Shown: piece by piece, positions 34,716 through 44,109 of the stretch
How positions within the stretch are numbered: position 1 is the first letter of the stretch
How the letters are laid out: every line of letters starts with the position of its first letter
Assembly: GCF_016134045.1 (NCBI RefSeq)
Contig: NZ_CP065915.1
Span: 1,860,001 to 1,924,000, forward strand
Direction: 5' to 3'
From: Pelagovum pacificum
GTDB lineage: Bacteria; Pseudomonadota; Alphaproteobacteria; Rhodobacterales; Rhodobacteraceae
Length of the DNA: 64,000 nucleotides
Notes under the pieces: generated by a model
Told to the model about the DNA's origin: nothing
What the model saw: only the letters and a program-made list of their open reading frames with translations
Databases searched by the model: none
Made by a program: the position numbers and the translations under genes

Positions 34716-35215
34716 CACAGCCCCTCCAGCGCGCGGAGCGCGTCGTCATGGAGCAGCGCGTGGGGCTCGTCGATATATTCGCCGTCGGCGTGGGTCATCA
34801 CGATCACGGTGTGGGCCGCGGTTCCGACGAAGGTCAGCGCCACTGCCTGCAACCGGTCGTTCACGCCTGTCCGAAACGCGAAACGCACGGCGGTCGCGCC
34901 TTCGACTGCGGGGCGATCCTCGATCAGGGGGACGAAGTCGCTGGCGTCGGTGCCGATCAGCTGCTCGGCCATGTCGTTGAGCGGGGCGCGAAGCTGCCCG
35001 GCGGTCGGGGCGGCGCCGTCTCCCTCGGGCGGCAGGACCTGATAGGTCAGCGCCACTTGGTCGAGCTCGACGCGCAGCCCGTCTTCGAGCGGGCCGGTCG
35101 TCGCCTCGGCCCAGCCGGTGCCGGAGGGGCAGAATGCCACGTCGTCGGCAAGTGCCGTGCAGTCCTGCGCGGCGGCGGCGACGGGCAGCAACATCAGAGC
35201 GAGCGCCAGCTTCAC
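34715..35215 (-). CDS. Small exported protein, first member of the tandem trio
   Basis: 166 residues from a GTG that overlaps the livG stop (GTGA at 35215-35212). Signal peptide [16 protein letters not shown], then DCTALADDVAFCPSGTGW with the Cys pair, a beta-rich middle (LRVELDQVALTYQVLP; AVRFAFRTG; HTVIVMTHADGEY) and a C-terminal helix HALLHDDALRALEGL. No known domain recognised. Being directly coupled to livG translation, it should be made in step with the ATPase, which is odd for an exported protein and hints at a shared function with the transporter. Confidence 0.75.
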   Translation of the reverse strand: MKLALALMLLPVAAAAQDCTALADDVAFCPSGTGWAEATTGPLEDGLRVELDQVALTYQVLPPEGDGAAPTAGQLRAPLNDMAEQLIGTDASDFVPLIEDRPAVEGATAVRFAFRTGVNDRLQAVALTFVGTAAHTVIVMTHADGEYIDEPHALLHDDALRALEGL

Positions 35216-36006
35216 GCGGGCGTCTCCAGCTTGTCCTTGTTCTTGAGACCGGTGCCCAGGTAGGCCTCGATCACCTGCTCGTTGGCCTTGATCTCGTCGA
35301 TCGTGCCCTGCGCCAGCACCTTGCCCTCGGCCATGACGATGACCGGGTCGCAAAGGCGGGCGATGAAATCCATGTCGTGCTCGATGACGACGAACGTGTA
35401 GCCGCGCTCACGGTTCAGGCGCTGGATCGCGTCGCCGATGGTGTTCAGCAGCGTGCGGTTCACGCCGGCGCCCACTTCGTCGAGGAAGACGACCCGCGCG
35501 TCGACCATCATGGTGCGGCCGAGCTCCAGCAGCTTTTTCTGACCGCCGGAGAGGTTGCCGGCCCGCTCGTCTGCGAGGTGGTCGATGGTCAGGAAGTCCA
35601 GCACCTCGTCGGCCTTCGCGGCGAGCGCCTTTTCCTCCGACCGGATGGCACCGCGGCGGAACCAGGAGTTCCAGAGTGTCTCGCCCGTCTGGCTGGCGGG
35701 CACCATCATCAGGTTCTCGCGGACGGTCATCGAGGAGAATTCGTGCGCAATCTGGAAGGTGCGCAGCAGACCCTTGTGGAACAGTTCGTGCGGCGGCAGG
35801 CCCGTGATGTCCTCGCCTTCGAGCGTGACCTTCCCACTGGTCGGCGGCAACGCGCCCGCGATGACGTTGAAAAGCGTGGTCTTGCCGGCACCGTTCGGGC
35901 CGATCAGCCCGGTGATGGTGCCCGTCTCGATCGACAGGTTGGCCCCGTCGACGGCATGAATGCCGCCGAACGCCTTCACGACGTTTTCGACCCTTATCAT
36001 CCCCAT
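35212..36006 (-). CDS. livG: Branched-chain amino acid-type ABC transporter ATPase LivG
   Basis: About 264 residues from ATG 36006 (GGGGG upstream; ATG 36000 also possible). Walker [11 protein letters not shown]-loop [18 protein letters not shown], signature [16 protein letters not shown], Walker [13 protein letters not shown] and H-loop [12 protein letters not shown]. The Walker B context carries Val where LivG proteins usually have Pro (DEP), and Arg after GVN, small departures from the norm. It partners LivF on the LivHM permease. About 110 bases downstream of the binding-protein gene. Confidence 0.92.
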   Translation of the reverse strand: MGMIRVENVVKAFGGIHAVDGANLSIETGTITGLIGPNGAGKTTLFNVIAGALPPTSGKVTLEGEDITGLPPHELFHKGLLRTFQIAHEFSSMTVRENLMMVPASQTGETLWNSWFRRGAIRSEEKALAAKADEVLDFLTIDHLADERAGNLSGGQKKLLELGRTMMVDARVVFLDEVGAGVNRTLLNTIGDAIQRLNRERGYTFVVIEHDMDFIARLCDPVIVMAEGKVLAQGTIDEIKANEQVIEAYLGTGLKNKDKLETPA

Positions 36007-36114
36007 GTCCCCCGGACGCTTCGCGTCTCTGTTCGTTATGGCCGGGGCGTGTCCCCATCCCCGGCGGGGCAGGGCGGCGCACCGGATGCGCCGCCCGTTC
36101 ATGTCAGTCGGCGA

Positions 36115-37296
36115 TCAGCGGTACTGGACCGTGGTGATCTCGCCGCCCTCGATGACGATCTCGCGGTAGTTGCCCGCACTCTCGCCGCCGTTGACCAGCT
36201 CGACCGCGGAGGCGCCGACGTAGTCGACATCCTCGCCAGCGGCGATCAGTTCGAGCGCCTTGGCAAGCTCACCGGGGTAGATCTCTTCGCCCGGGGCGTT
36301 GGCCACGTTCTCGATCTCGCCCATGTAGTCGGAGGGCTCGGTCGAACCCGCCGCCTGCATCGCCAGCATGATGAGCGCCGCGGCGTCATAGCTTTCCGGC
36401 GTGAACGGCGAGGTGGAGTCGAACGCGTCGCCGACGAGCTCGGCAAACATGTCGACGCCGTCGCTGTCGGTGCCGGGGTGCTGACCGGTGGAGCCTTCGA
36501 TCTCGTCGCCGAACTGGTCGGTGAGCGAGGTGCCGATCATCCCGTCGGGGAAGTGGAACGTATCGAAAGCGCCGGTGTCGATCGCGCTGCGCACGATGCC
36601 AGCGCCGCCCTGGTCGACGTAGCCCGCGACGACGAGGCGATCACCGCCGGCGGCGGAGAGCGCACCAACTTCGGCCGAGTAGTCGGCCTTGCCGTCCTCG
36701 TGGGAGGCGCTGATCGTGATCTCGCCACCCATCTCGGTGTAGGCCGCTTCGAACGCGTCGGCGAGGCCCTTGCCGTAGTCGTTGTTGGTGTAGGTCACGG
36801 CCACGGACTCGACGCCCTGCTCGAGCAGGATCTCGGCCATCACGACGCCCTGACGCGCGTCGGACGGGGCGGTCCGGAAGAACAGGCCGTTGTCGTCGGC
36901 GGAGGACAGCGCGGGCGAGGTCGCAGAGGGCGAGATCATGACCATGCCGTTAGGCACCGCCACGTTCGACAGGATCGCCGTGGTCGCGCCGGAACAGGCT
37001 GCGCCGACGATCCCCTTGATGCCGTCACCGTTGATCTGCTGTTCGGCAACGGCCGTCGCCGCGCCCGAGTCCACGCAGGTGGAATCGCCGCGGATCGGCG
37101 TCACGGTGGCGCCGTCCAGAAGCAGGCCGCTCTCGTTCACTTCGGTGATGGCGAGCTCGGCGCCGTCGCCCATGTGCTGCGTCAGGCTCTCGATCGGGCC
37201 CGTGAAGCCGAGAATGATCCCGAGCGGGATCTCCTCTTGCGCCATCGCGGCGGTCCCGGCCGTCATTGCGACGGAGGCCAGCAGAAGTTTCTTCAT
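36115..37296 (-). CDS. Periplasmic substrate-binding protein of the Liv-type ABC transporter
   Basis: 393 residues. Signal peptide MKKLLLASVAMTAGTAAMAQ, then a type I periplasmic binding fold (Peripla_BP_6): IPLGIILGFTGPIESL, VGAACSGATTAILSNVAVPNGMVMISPSATSPALS, FFRTAPSDARQGVVMAEIL, VAVTYTNNDYGKGLADAF and SYDAAALIMLAMQAAG. It captures the ligand and delivers it to LivHM. Start ATG 37296 has GGAG and AAGGA upstream. First gene of the operon; ligand not predictable, although the amino acid/amide class is likely. Confidence 0.92.
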   Translation of the reverse strand: MKKLLLASVAMTAGTAAMAQEEIPLGIILGFTGPIESLTQHMGDGAELAITEVNESGLLLDGATVTPIRGDSTCVDSGAATAVAEQQINGDGIKGIVGAACSGATTAILSNVAVPNGMVMISPSATSPALSSADDNGLFFRTAPSDARQGVVMAEILLEQGVESVAVTYTNNDYGKGLADAFEAAYTEMGGEITISASHEDGKADYSAEVGALSAAGGDRLVVAGYVDQGGAGIVRSAIDTGAFDTFHFPDGMIGTSLTDQFGDEIEGSTGQHPGTDSDGVDMFAELVGDAFDSTSPFTPESYDAAALIMLAMQAAGSTEPSDYMGEIENVANAPGEEIYPGELAKALELIAAGEDVDYVGASAVELVNGGESAGNYREIVIEGGEITTVQYR

Positions 37297-37445
37297 TCCT
37301 TGTCTCCCTGTCGGATCATTGTCCGTTCGCCAGCCTATTGGCGCTTTGGAGAAAAGGAAAGTGGGCGCATGAGTTCGGTGCCACTTGTCCGTGCATCTGC
37401 CTGCGCAATAGTCTTCCGCCATTCACCCAAGGACATTCAGAGATC

Positions 37446-37868
37446 ATGACCATGACCAGAGCCATTGCCGCCGCGCTGCTGACCTTGTTTCCCCTCGGGG
37501 CGGAGGCCCAGATTCGCGACGGGGTGTTCGGCGATTACGCCGCCTACGACGCCTACGTGACCGATACCGTGATGCACCGCCGGTTCGAGGATTTTGTGCA
37601 GAACCTCGGTGGACGGGACGAATATACCGACAACGAGCTCGCCGCCGCCGTCGGCGGCCTGATGCGGGCCTTTCCGCGCGACTTCGAGGAGGGCCGGGTC
37701 ATGAAGCTGGTCCCGCTCGAGAACGGATTCTTCCAGGAGGCGCGGGCCTTCTGGGTCGGCGACGCCTACGGCTTCTACTACGCGCTGCTGCACGACAACG
37801 GCGAGCATATCGTCGTGCTGAACTTCACGCTCAACACCGATGTCGACGTGATCCTGCAGAAGTTCTGA
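37446..37868 (+). CDS. Small exported protein of unknown function
   Basis: 140 residues from ATG 37446 (an ATG two codons later is equivalent). Signal peptide TRAIAAALLTLFPLGAEAQ, mature part with a helical start (FGDYAAYDAYVTDTVMHRRFEDFVQNLGG), a LVPLENGFFQEARAFWVGDAYGFYYALLHD segment and a beta strand end (HIVVLNFTLNTDVDVIL). No Cys in the mature protein and no known domain recognised. Divergent from the transporter binding-protein gene with 149 bases between them; not obviously related to the trio at 33-35 kb. Confidence 0.7.
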   Translation: MTMTRAIAAALLTLFPLGAEAQIRDGVFGDYAAYDAYVTDTVMHRRFEDFVQNLGGRDEYTDNELAAAVGGLMRAFPRDFEEGRVMKLVPLENGFFQEARAFWVGDAYGFYYALLHDNGEHIVVLNFTLNTDVDVILQKF

Positions 37869-37904
37869 AGATCGTGGATCGCCGCGCTGGCGCGCGCCGA
37901 CCCG

Positions 37905-37955
37905 CCGGGGGCGCTGCCCCCGGACCCCCGGAGGTATTTGGAGCCAGATGAGGAG
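37905..37955. repeat. Intergenic element related to the 9.5/61.5 kb repeat
   Basis: CCGGGGGC-GCT-GCCCCCGG hairpin (37905-37923), followed by ACCCCCGGAGGTATTTGG and AGCCAGATGAGGAG. The second part parallels the core CCCCCGAGAATATTTGAAGC of the repeat at 61527. It lies between two convergent genes and probably acts as a terminator or mRNA end structure. Confidence 0.5.
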
Positions 37956-37967
37956 AGCGCCGCGCGC

Positions 37968-38972
37968 TCAGACCGAGAGGCGGGTGCGTTGCGTGCCGCG
38001 CTCGCGGTAGGGCGTCGTGTTGTAGTGGCTGCGGTAGCACTTGGAGAAGTGCGACGGCGATGTGAAGCCGCAGGCGAGTGCCACGTTGATGACGCTCATG
38101 TCGGTCTGCATCAGCAGGTTGCGCGCCTTCTGGAGCCGCAGTTCCATGTAGTAGCGTTTGGGCGAGCGGTTGAGGTAGCGGCGGAAGAGCCGTTCCAGCT
38201 GCCGGGTCGACATGCCGACATCATGGGCGAGGACCGAGGGGCTGATCGGCTCCTCGATGTTGGCCTCCATGATCTGGATGACCTGGCTCAGCTTCGGGTG
38301 ACGCACGCCGATGCGCGTCGGGATCGACAGCCGCTGCGTGTCCTGGTCGGTGCGGATCGAGGAATAGATCAGCTGGTCGGCGACCGCGCTCGCCAGTTCC
38401 TCGCCGTGGTCGTCGGCGATGATCTTGAGCATGAGGTCGATCGAGGCGGTGCCGCCCGCCGTCGTGATCCGGTTGCCGTCGATCACGAAGACCGACTTGG
38501 TGAGCGAGACATCCTCGAACTCTTCCGAGAAGCTGTCGTGATTTTCCCAGTGGATCGTCGCACGCTTGCCGTCGAGCAGGCCGGCCTTGGCCAGCGTGTA
38601 GCCGGCGGTGCAGAGCCCGCCCATCGTCACACCGCGCCGGGCCTCGCGCCGCAGCCAGTTCAGCATCTTCTTGGTCGAGGCTTTCTGCACCGCGATCCCG
38701 CCGCAGAGCAGGACCGTGTCCTCGCGGTTCAGCTCGTCGAGGTCGTAGGTGACAGGGTAGGCGATTCCGGCGGAGCAGCGGACCGTGTCGCCGCCTTCAC
38801 CGGCCAGCGTCCATTCATAGAGGTTGCGGCCAGACATCCGGTTGGCGATGCGCAGCGCTTCGACAGCACAGGAAAAGCAGAGCATCGTGAATTGGTCCAG
38901 CAGGACGAATACGAAGCGTCGCGGCTTGTCCGGCGGCGAGGGAATGTCGACGATCTGGGCTTCGATATCCAT
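37968..38972 (-). CDS. GlxA-family transcriptional regulator (DJ-1/PfpI + AraC HTH)
   Basis: 334 residues. N-terminal DJ-1/PfpI-like domain ([77 protein letters not shown]) and a C-terminal double HTH of AraC type ([82 protein letters not shown]). Related regulators control arginine, choline/betaine or carnitine use. Target genes are not indicated by neighbours, although aroG is divergent 148 bases away. Confidence 0.9.
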   Translation of the reverse strand: MDIEAQIVDIPSPPDKPRRFVFVLLDQFTMLCFSCAVEALRIANRMSGRNLYEWTLAGEGGDTVRCSAGIAYPVTYDLDELNREDTVLLCGGIAVQKASTKKMLNWLRREARRGVTMGGLCTAGYTLAKAGLLDGKRATIHWENHDSFSEEFEDVSLTKSVFVIDGNRITTAGGTASIDLMLKIIADDHGEELASAVADQLIYSSIRTDQDTQRLSIPTRIGVRHPKLSQVIQIMEANIEEPISPSVLAHDVGMSTRQLERLFRRYLNRSPKRYYMELRLQKARNLLMQTDMSVINVALACGFTSPSHFSKCYRSHYNTTPYRERGTQRTRLSV

Positions 38973-39120
38973 GCCTTGTCCGGTTCCCCTGGTCTTGGCC
39001 CGGGACCTGAGCAGGTTCGGCCGCGATGCGCAAGACGCCGGGTCGTCTTTTGGCGTTGGCCCGCATGTGTCTTTGCGCTATAGGCCCCGGACCCGGAGGA
39101 GACGGATACGGAGAGACGAC

Positions 39121-40491
39121 ATGAGTGACTGGCAGAAGACGGGCTGGAGATCCAAACCGCGGATCCAGATGCCCGACTATCCCGATCAGGCGGCCCTCGC
39201 CGACGTCGAGGCGCGCCTCTCCAAGTATCCGCCGCTGGTGTTCGCCGGCGAGGCCCGGAAGCTGAAGACCGAGCTCGGCAAGGCGTCGCGCGGCGAGGCC
39301 TTCCTGCTGCAGGGAGGCGACTGTGCCGAGAGCTTCAAGGATTTCACCGCCGACGGCATCCGCGACACCTTCAAGGTAATGTTGCAGATGGCGATGGTGC
39401 TCACCTACGGCGCCAAGGTGCCGGTGGTGAAGGTCGGTCGCATGGCCGGCCAGTTCGCCAAGCCGCGCTCCGCCCCGACCGAGGTCAGGGACGGCACCGA
39501 GCTGCCGAGCTACCGCGGCGACATCATCAACGAACTCGATTTCACCGAGGGCGCGCGGCTGCCGGATCCGAACAAGATGCTGCAGGCTTACACGCAGGCG
39601 GCGGCGACGCTGAACCTGCTGCGCGCCTTCTCGACCGGCGGTTTCGCCGACGTGCACCGCGTCCATCAGTGGATCCTCGGCTTCACCGATCGCGATGAAG
39701 CGGAGGAATACCGCGCCATCGCCGACCGGATCACCGACACGCTGGACTTCATCTCGGCTGCCGGGATGAACGGCGACACGAACCACGAGCTGTCCACGGT
39801 CGAGTTCTACACCAGCCACGAGGCGCTGCTTCTCGAGTACGAAGAGGCGCTGACGCGGATCGACTCGACCTCCGGCCGCTGGCTGGCGGGCTCGGGCCAC
39901 ATGATCTGGATCGGCGACCGCACGCGGCAGCCCGATGGCGCCCACGTGGAATTCGCCGCGGGCGTGCAGAACCCGATCGGTCTGAAGTGCGGCCCGTCGA
40001 TGACCTCGGGCCACCTGAAGGCGCTGATGGCCAAGCTGAACCCGGAGAACGAGCCCGGCCGCCTGACGCTGATCGCGCGCTTCGGCGCCGGCACTGTCGG
40101 TGAGCATCTGCCGCGCCTCGTGAAGGCGGTGCAGGAAGAGGGCGCGAACGTCGTCTGGTCGTGCGATCCGATGCATGGCAACACGATCAAGTCGTCGTCC
40201 GGCTACAAGACCCGGCCCTTCGACTCGGTCCTGCGCGAAGTCCGCGAGTTCTTCGGCGTGCACCATGCGGAGGGCACGATCCCTGGCGGCGTTCATTTCG
40301 AGATGACCGGCGCGGACGTCACCGAATGCACCGGCGGTGTCCGGGCGGTGACGGACGAAGACCTCTCCAGCCGGTATCACACGGCCTGCGATCCGCGCCT
40401 GAACGCGTCGCAGTCGCTGGAACTGGCGTTCCTCGTCGCCGAGGAACTGCGCAACCGGCGCAATGGCATTGCGGAAGCGAAGGTCGGCTGA
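39121..40491 (+). CDS. aroG: 3-deoxy-7-phosphoheptulonate synthase, class II
   Basis: 456 residues. It condenses phosphoenolpyruvate and erythrose 4-phosphate, the first step of the shikimate pathway. Class II (plant-like, AroAII) signatures: [39 protein letters not shown] (metal Cys), [48 protein letters not shown] (metal His) and GGVHFEMTG. Length fits the family. ATG 39121 follows GGAGAGA. It stands alone and is followed by two strong inverted repeats. Confidence 0.96.
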   Translation: MSDWQKTGWRSKPRIQMPDYPDQAALADVEARLSKYPPLVFAGEARKLKTELGKASRGEAFLLQGGDCAESFKDFTADGIRDTFKVMLQMAMVLTYGAKVPVVKVGRMAGQFAKPRSAPTEVRDGTELPSYRGDIINELDFTEGARLPDPNKMLQAYTQAAATLNLLRAFSTGGFADVHRVHQWILGFTDRDEAEEYRAIADRITDTLDFISAAGMNGDTNHELSTVEFYTSHEALLLEYEEALTRIDSTSGRWLAGSGHMIWIGDRTRQPDGAHVEFAAGVQNPIGLKCGPSMTSGHLKALMAKLNPENEPGRLTLIARFGAGTVGEHLPRLVKAVQEEGANVVWSCDPMHGNTIKSSSGYKTRPFDSVLREVREFFGVHHAEGTIPGGVHFEMTGADVTECTGGVRAVTDEDLSSRYHTACDPRLNASQSLELAFLVAEELRNRRNGIAEAKVG

Positions 40492-40501
40492 TCGTCGATA
40501 G

Positions 40502-40524
40502 GGGTGCGCACCAAGGGCGCACCC
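40502..40524. terminator. GGGTGCGC hairpin after aroG
   Basis: GGGTGCGC-ACCAAGG-GCGCACCC is a perfect 8-bp stem with 7-base loop, 10 bases after the stop. The sequence type (GGTGCGC...GCGCACCCTAC) is a common dispersed intergenic motif. No U-run follows. Confidence 0.5.
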
Positions 40525-40614
40525 TACGCAACTGGAGCGCGGGCCCCTGTTGCCATGGGTGGGAGGACACCCCGCGCGCCAAAGCGCCGCCCCAGGCACC
40601 CCGCGCAACACCAA

Positions 40615-40637
40615 CCCTCTCCCCCCGGGGGAGAGGG
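40615..40637. repeat. Perfect inverted repeat between aroG and the PAS protein gene
   Basis: CCCTCTCCCCC, one base, then GGGGGAGAGGG: an 11-bp perfect stem, followed by CAGGGTGAGGGG. This resembles widely dispersed REP-like intergenic elements in proteobacteria. It sits just beyond the 3' ends of two convergent genes. Confidence 0.5.
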
Positions 40638-40661
40638 CAGGGTGAGGGGACAGGCGCGCCC

Positions 40662-41309
40662 CTAACCGTTATCCACCACCAGCCGCAGAAAGCCTCGCCG
40701 CCGCTCGACCCGCGCGGGCACGTCGCCGGCCGCGTTGAAGGTCACCGTTGCGGCCTGGCCACCGCGCGGCACCGGCTCGCGCCGGATCAGGCCCGGCGCG
40801 ATGTCGAGCCGGCGCGGCGTCGAGCCGACCGCACCCTCGACCATCAGCGCGCCGAGCGCAGCGGACACCAACCCGTCGTCGCCGATCAGCGGCAGCATCA
40901 TCAGGCGGCCCGACAGTTTCGGCCGGGCGAGGCCGCGGCGCGCGTGGACCGGGATCTCGACGATCGCGGGCTCGTCGAACATGGCCGTCAGCTCTTCGGT
41001 CACGACTTCCCGCGCCTCGACCCCGAAGAAGGCGGTGAGCGGCATCCCCCGCGGGTCCATGCCGAGCAGCCCGGTCAACGCGCGGCCCGCGACGCGGACC
41101 CGTCCCACGCCGGGCGCGACGCGCTGCATCAGGAAGGCGTGGGGCAGGACGAGGTCGATCCGCGCGGGATCCACGTCGCGCCTCTGGGGCAGGCGGTGGA
41201 AGCCACGCAACTCGGTCCAGTAGGTCTCCATCTGCCGCAGGGCGGGACGGATGCCGGTCTCGGGCCGTATCGAAGTCTGTCTGGTCATGTCGTCTCTCGT
41301 ATCACTCAT
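40662..41309 (-). CDS. PAS_5-type protein of unknown function
   Basis: About 215 residues from ATG 41309 (ATG 41288 is an alternative). The pattern RQMETYWTELRGFHRLPQRRDVDPARIDLVLPHAFLMQRVAPGVGRVRVAGRALTGLLGMDPRGMPLTAFF matches the PAS_5 family (former DUF1491/PF07310-like proteins) found in alphaproteobacteria. There is no output domain; the C-terminal part (GRLMMLPLIGDDGLVSAALGALMVEG) completes the fold. Some members have been linked to motility or stress, but no role is assignable. Convergent with aroG and divergent from yicC. Confidence 0.75.
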   Translation of the reverse strand: MSDTRDDMTRQTSIRPETGIRPALRQMETYWTELRGFHRLPQRRDVDPARIDLVLPHAFLMQRVAPGVGRVRVAGRALTGLLGMDPRGMPLTAFFGVEAREVVTEELTAMFDEPAIVEIPVHARRGLARPKLSGRLMMLPLIGDDGLVSAALGALMVEGAVGSTPRRLDIAPGLIRREPVPRGGQAATVTFNAAGDVPARVERRRGFLRLVVDNG

Positions 41310-41491
41310 GTCTCTCGCCCCCGATCCAGCGCCCGCCCCGCACCACCACACTCCGGGACCGCTGTTCATCTCTTGTTAAGATACCGCCTTTTTCCTGCCA
41401 CAGAACCAGCCAAAGCGTTAAAGGGTTAACGCCTTGCCAAGTCCCGGCCGCTCGCCTTAGGTGCGGCCACGACCGGACAGGAGGACTTTCC

Positions 41492-42379
41492 GTGACCAGA
41501 TCGATGACCGCTTTCGCGAGCCGGCGCGGCGCGCACGGTGCGATGTCCTGGACGTGGGAGCTGCGCAGCGTGAATGGTCGCGGGCTCGACCTGCGGCTGC
41601 GGCTGCCCGACGGGGTCCCGGGGCTGGAGCCTCTGGTGCGGGGCGCGCTGACGGGCGCTCTGACCCGGGGCAACGTGACGGTGAACCTGCGGCTGCAGCG
41701 GGACACGACGTCGGACGGGCTGACGCTGGACGAGGCGCAGCTCGGCCGGGTGCTGACCGCTCTGGCGCAGGTGGAAGCGCGCGCGCTCGACGAGGGGCTG
41801 ACGCTGGCGCAGCCGACGCCGGCCGACGTACTTGGCTTCCGCGGCGTGGTCGGCGGGGGAGAGGCAGACGAGGATCCCAGTCTTCTCAACGCGCTGAAGG
41901 CCGATCTTGATGCAACGCTTGAGGAATTTCTCGCCATGCGGGCGGACGAGGGCGCAGCGCTTTACACGGTCCTGCGCGGTCAGATCGACCAGATCGACAC
42001 GCTGGCGACCGAAGCCGCCGCCGCTGCGGCCGACCGTCTGGACGAGACGCGGGAGAGTGTCCGCGCGGCGCTGAACCGCGTGCTGGAGGAGACCCGCGAC
42101 GTCGACGAGGACCGGCTGGCACAGGAGCTCGCCCTGATCGCGATCAAGCAGGACGTCACCGAGGAGATCGACCGGTTGCGGGCCCATGTCGAGGCCGCGC
42201 GCAAGCTGCTCGACGACCCGAAACCGGCGGGCCGGAGGCTCGACTTCCTGGCCCAGGAATTCAACCGAGAGGCCAACACCATCTGCTCGAAATCGCAGTC
42301 CCGCGCGCTGACCGCCGTTGGGCTGGAGCTGAAAGCCGCGATCGAGCAGATGCGCGAGCAGGTACAGAACGTGGAGTAA
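41492..42379 (+). CDS. yicC: YicC family endoribonuclease-like protein
   Basis: 295 residues from GTG 41492, with AGGAGG 6 bases upstream. The N-terminus [13 protein letters not shown] and [19 protein letters not shown] are the YicC_N hallmarks, and the C-terminal DUF1732 reads [30 protein letters not shown] and [22 protein letters not shown]. YicC of E. coli is an RNase that acts on a small RNA. It lies 2 bases before gmk, the conserved partner, so the two form an operon with the gamma carbonic anhydrase gene. Confidence 0.93.
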   Translation: MTRSMTAFASRRGAHGAMSWTWELRSVNGRGLDLRLRLPDGVPGLEPLVRGALTGALTRGNVTVNLRLQRDTTSDGLTLDEAQLGRVLTALAQVEARALDEGLTLAQPTPADVLGFRGVVGGGEADEDPSLLNALKADLDATLEEFLAMRADEGAALYTVLRGQIDQIDTLATEAAAAAADRLDETRESVRAALNRVLEETRDVDEDRLAQELALIAIKQDVTEEIDRLRAHVEAARKLLDDPKPAGRRLDFLAQEFNREANTICSKSQSRALTAVGLELKAAIEQMREQVQNVE

Positions 42380-42381
42380 AC

Positions 42382-43029
42382 ATGGCAAGACGAGGGCTGC
42401 TCATCATCCTGTCCTCTCCGTCCGGAGCAGGGAAATCAACGTTGTCGAAACGGCTCCGCGCGTGGGACGAGTCGATCCGGTTCTCGATCTCGGCGACGAC
42501 GCGCCCGCCGCGCGAGGGCGAGGTCGACGGACGCGAGTATCATTTCAGATCGGAATCCGAATTCCGGCAACTGGTGTCGAACGGACAGATGCTCGAACAT
42601 GCGCACGTGTTCGGCAACTTCTACGGCACGCCGCGCGGACCGGTGGAAGAGGCGATCAACGACGGCAGCGACGTCCTGTTCGACGTCGACTGGCAGGGCG
42701 CCCAGCAGATCCGGAACTCGCCGCTGAAGGACCACGTCCTGTCAATCTTCCTTCTGCCGCCCTCGATCCCCGAGTTGCACCGCCGGCTGGTCAGCCGCGC
42801 GACGGACGGGCCGGATGTGATCGAGAAGCGCATGCAGAAGAGCTGGGACGAGATCAGCCACTGGGACGCCTACGATTACGTGCTGGTGAACGACGACCTC
42901 GACGAGACGGAGCGGCGGCTTCAGACGATCATCACTGCCGAGCGGTTGCGCCTGCCGCAACAGCCCGATCTCCTGGGGCACGTCAGGAAGCTGCAACAGG
43001 AATTCGACACGGAGGCGCAGGAGCCATGA
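42382..43029 (+). CDS. gmk: Guanylate kinase
   Basis: 215 residues. It phosphorylates GMP to GDP with ATP. P-loop [19 protein letters not shown]-binding segment [20 protein letters not shown], then [17 protein letters not shown] and [14 protein letters not shown], and the lid region [34 protein letters not shown]. Length as expected. The stop overlaps the start of the next gene (ATGA at 43026). Confidence 0.97.
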   Translation: MARRGLLIILSSPSGAGKSTLSKRLRAWDESIRFSISATTRPPREGEVDGREYHFRSESEFRQLVSNGQMLEHAHVFGNFYGTPRGPVEEAINDGSDVLFDVDWQGAQQIRNSPLKDHVLSIFLLPPSIPELHRRLVSRATDGPDVIEKRMQKSWDEISHWDAYDYVLVNDDLDETERRLQTIITAERLRLPQQPDLLGHVRKLQQEFDTEAQEP

Positions 43030-43547
43030 GTCTTTATGCCCTCGACGACCGCATGCCGGAGGTCCACGACACCGCGTGGATCGCGCCCGGATGTCACGTG
43101 ATCGGCTCCGTCGTGCTGGCGGAGGAGAGCTCTGTCTGGTTCGGCTCGACGCTGCGCGGGGACAACGAGCCGATCCTCGTCGGCCCTCGCAGCAACATCC
43201 AGGAGAACGCGGTCCTGCACACTGATCCCGGCTTCCCGCTGACGATCGGGGCGGATTGCACGATCGGACACAAGGCGCTGCTGCATGGCTGCACCATCGG
43301 CGACGGCTGCCTGATCGGCATGGCGGCGACGGTGATGAACGGCGCGGTGATCGGGGCCGGGTCCCTCGTCGGCGCCGGTGCCTTGGTGACGGAGGGCACC
43401 GAGGTCCCGCCCGGTTCGCTCGTACTGGGAGCGCCGGGACGGGTGAAGCGGGAGCTCGACGAGGCCGCGATCGCGGGCCTCATCGCCTCGGCACGTCACT
43501 ATGTGGAGAATGCGCGGCGCTTCCGGAACGGGTTGCGCCCGCTCTGA
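43026..43547 (+). CDS. Gamma-class carbonic anhydrase family protein
   Basis: 173 residues folding as a left-handed beta-helix of hexapeptide repeats: [43 protein letters not shown], then [51 protein letters not shown]. The three metal-ligand His are visible ([14 protein letters not shown]). Members occur as CaiE/PaaY/YrdA-type proteins, with catalytic activity not guaranteed. Translationally coupled to gmk. Confidence 0.88.
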   Translation: MSLYALDDRMPEVHDTAWIAPGCHVIGSVVLAEESSVWFGSTLRGDNEPILVGPRSNIQENAVLHTDPGFPLTIGADCTIGHKALLHGCTIGDGCLIGMAATVMNGAVIGAGSLVGAGALVTEGTEVPPGSLVLGAPGRVKRELDEAAIAGLIASARHYVENARRFRNGLRPL

Positions 43548-43548
43548 T

Positions 43549-43953
43549 CTAGGGGGCCAGCCTGCTCCGGAGCTCTTCGAGGTCTATGACCTGTACGTCT
43601 ATGCCGGCGGCGTGCGTGCGCAGCTCCCGCAACACGAGTTCGGGCCGCGGCAGCTCCTTTGCCAGGGCCGTGTAGCGGCCCCGGAAGCGCAGCTCGCGCA
43701 GCCGTTCGAGCATGTCGATCGCGTCCGGCCCCGGCCCGAGCAGAGGGGACAGCACTTCGTCCGGTTTCAGCACCTCCAGCAGGTCGCCGGTCACCGATGA
43801 TAATTCGGAGAAATGGACAACGCAGCGGTCGTCCTGGATCAGGGGGTTTTCGTCAAAGGGGACGAAACCTCCATTCAGACCAACGACCAGCAACACGGGA
43901 CCGTCGGCCGACGAAGAAACCACTTCAGGTCTCCTCTGCCTTCCAGCAAACAT
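43549..43953 (-). CDS. Small cytoplasmic protein, possibly a degenerate receiver-like fold
   Basis: 134 residues, no signal peptide, no family recognised. The alternating pattern of short hydrophobic strands (VLLVVGL, CVVHFSEL, EVLSPLLG, RYTALAKEL, DVQVIDL) and amphipathic helices (DAIDMLERLRELRFRG) resembles a CheY-like or Rossmann-like fold, but the phospho-Asp and Lys of true receivers are missing. It is divergent from phoR with 156 bases between them. The stop lies one base beyond the convergent carbonic anhydrase gene. Confidence 0.65.
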   Translation of the reverse strand: MFAGRQRRPEVVSSSADGPVLLVVGLNGGFVPFDENPLIQDDRCVVHFSELSSVTGDLLEVLKPDEVLSPLLGPGPDAIDMLERLRELRFRGRYTALAKELPRPELVLRELRTHAAGIDVQVIDLEELRSRLAP

Positions 43954-44109
43954 ATACTATTCTTTCCTTCACACGCCCGCAAAAGCGCACGTATCTCGGC
44001 CCCATGTGTGTAATTGATCCATGTAACATGCAACTTTGTCAAGCCGGGGTTGCCGTTACGTAAGGCAGGGACGCTTCCCTCGTGACCTATAGCCCACTAT
44101 GAGCGCCGC

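Noticed and set aside
34143..34718. GTG at 34718 as the start of the second trio member
   Set aside because: ATG 34715 gives the common TGATG overlap and a normal signal peptide. The GTG adds one residue only and cannot be separated by sequence.
40501..40640. CRISPR-like array from the two strong inverted repeats
   Set aside because: The two dyads differ in sequence and there is no repeat-spacer regularity; they are independent hairpins.
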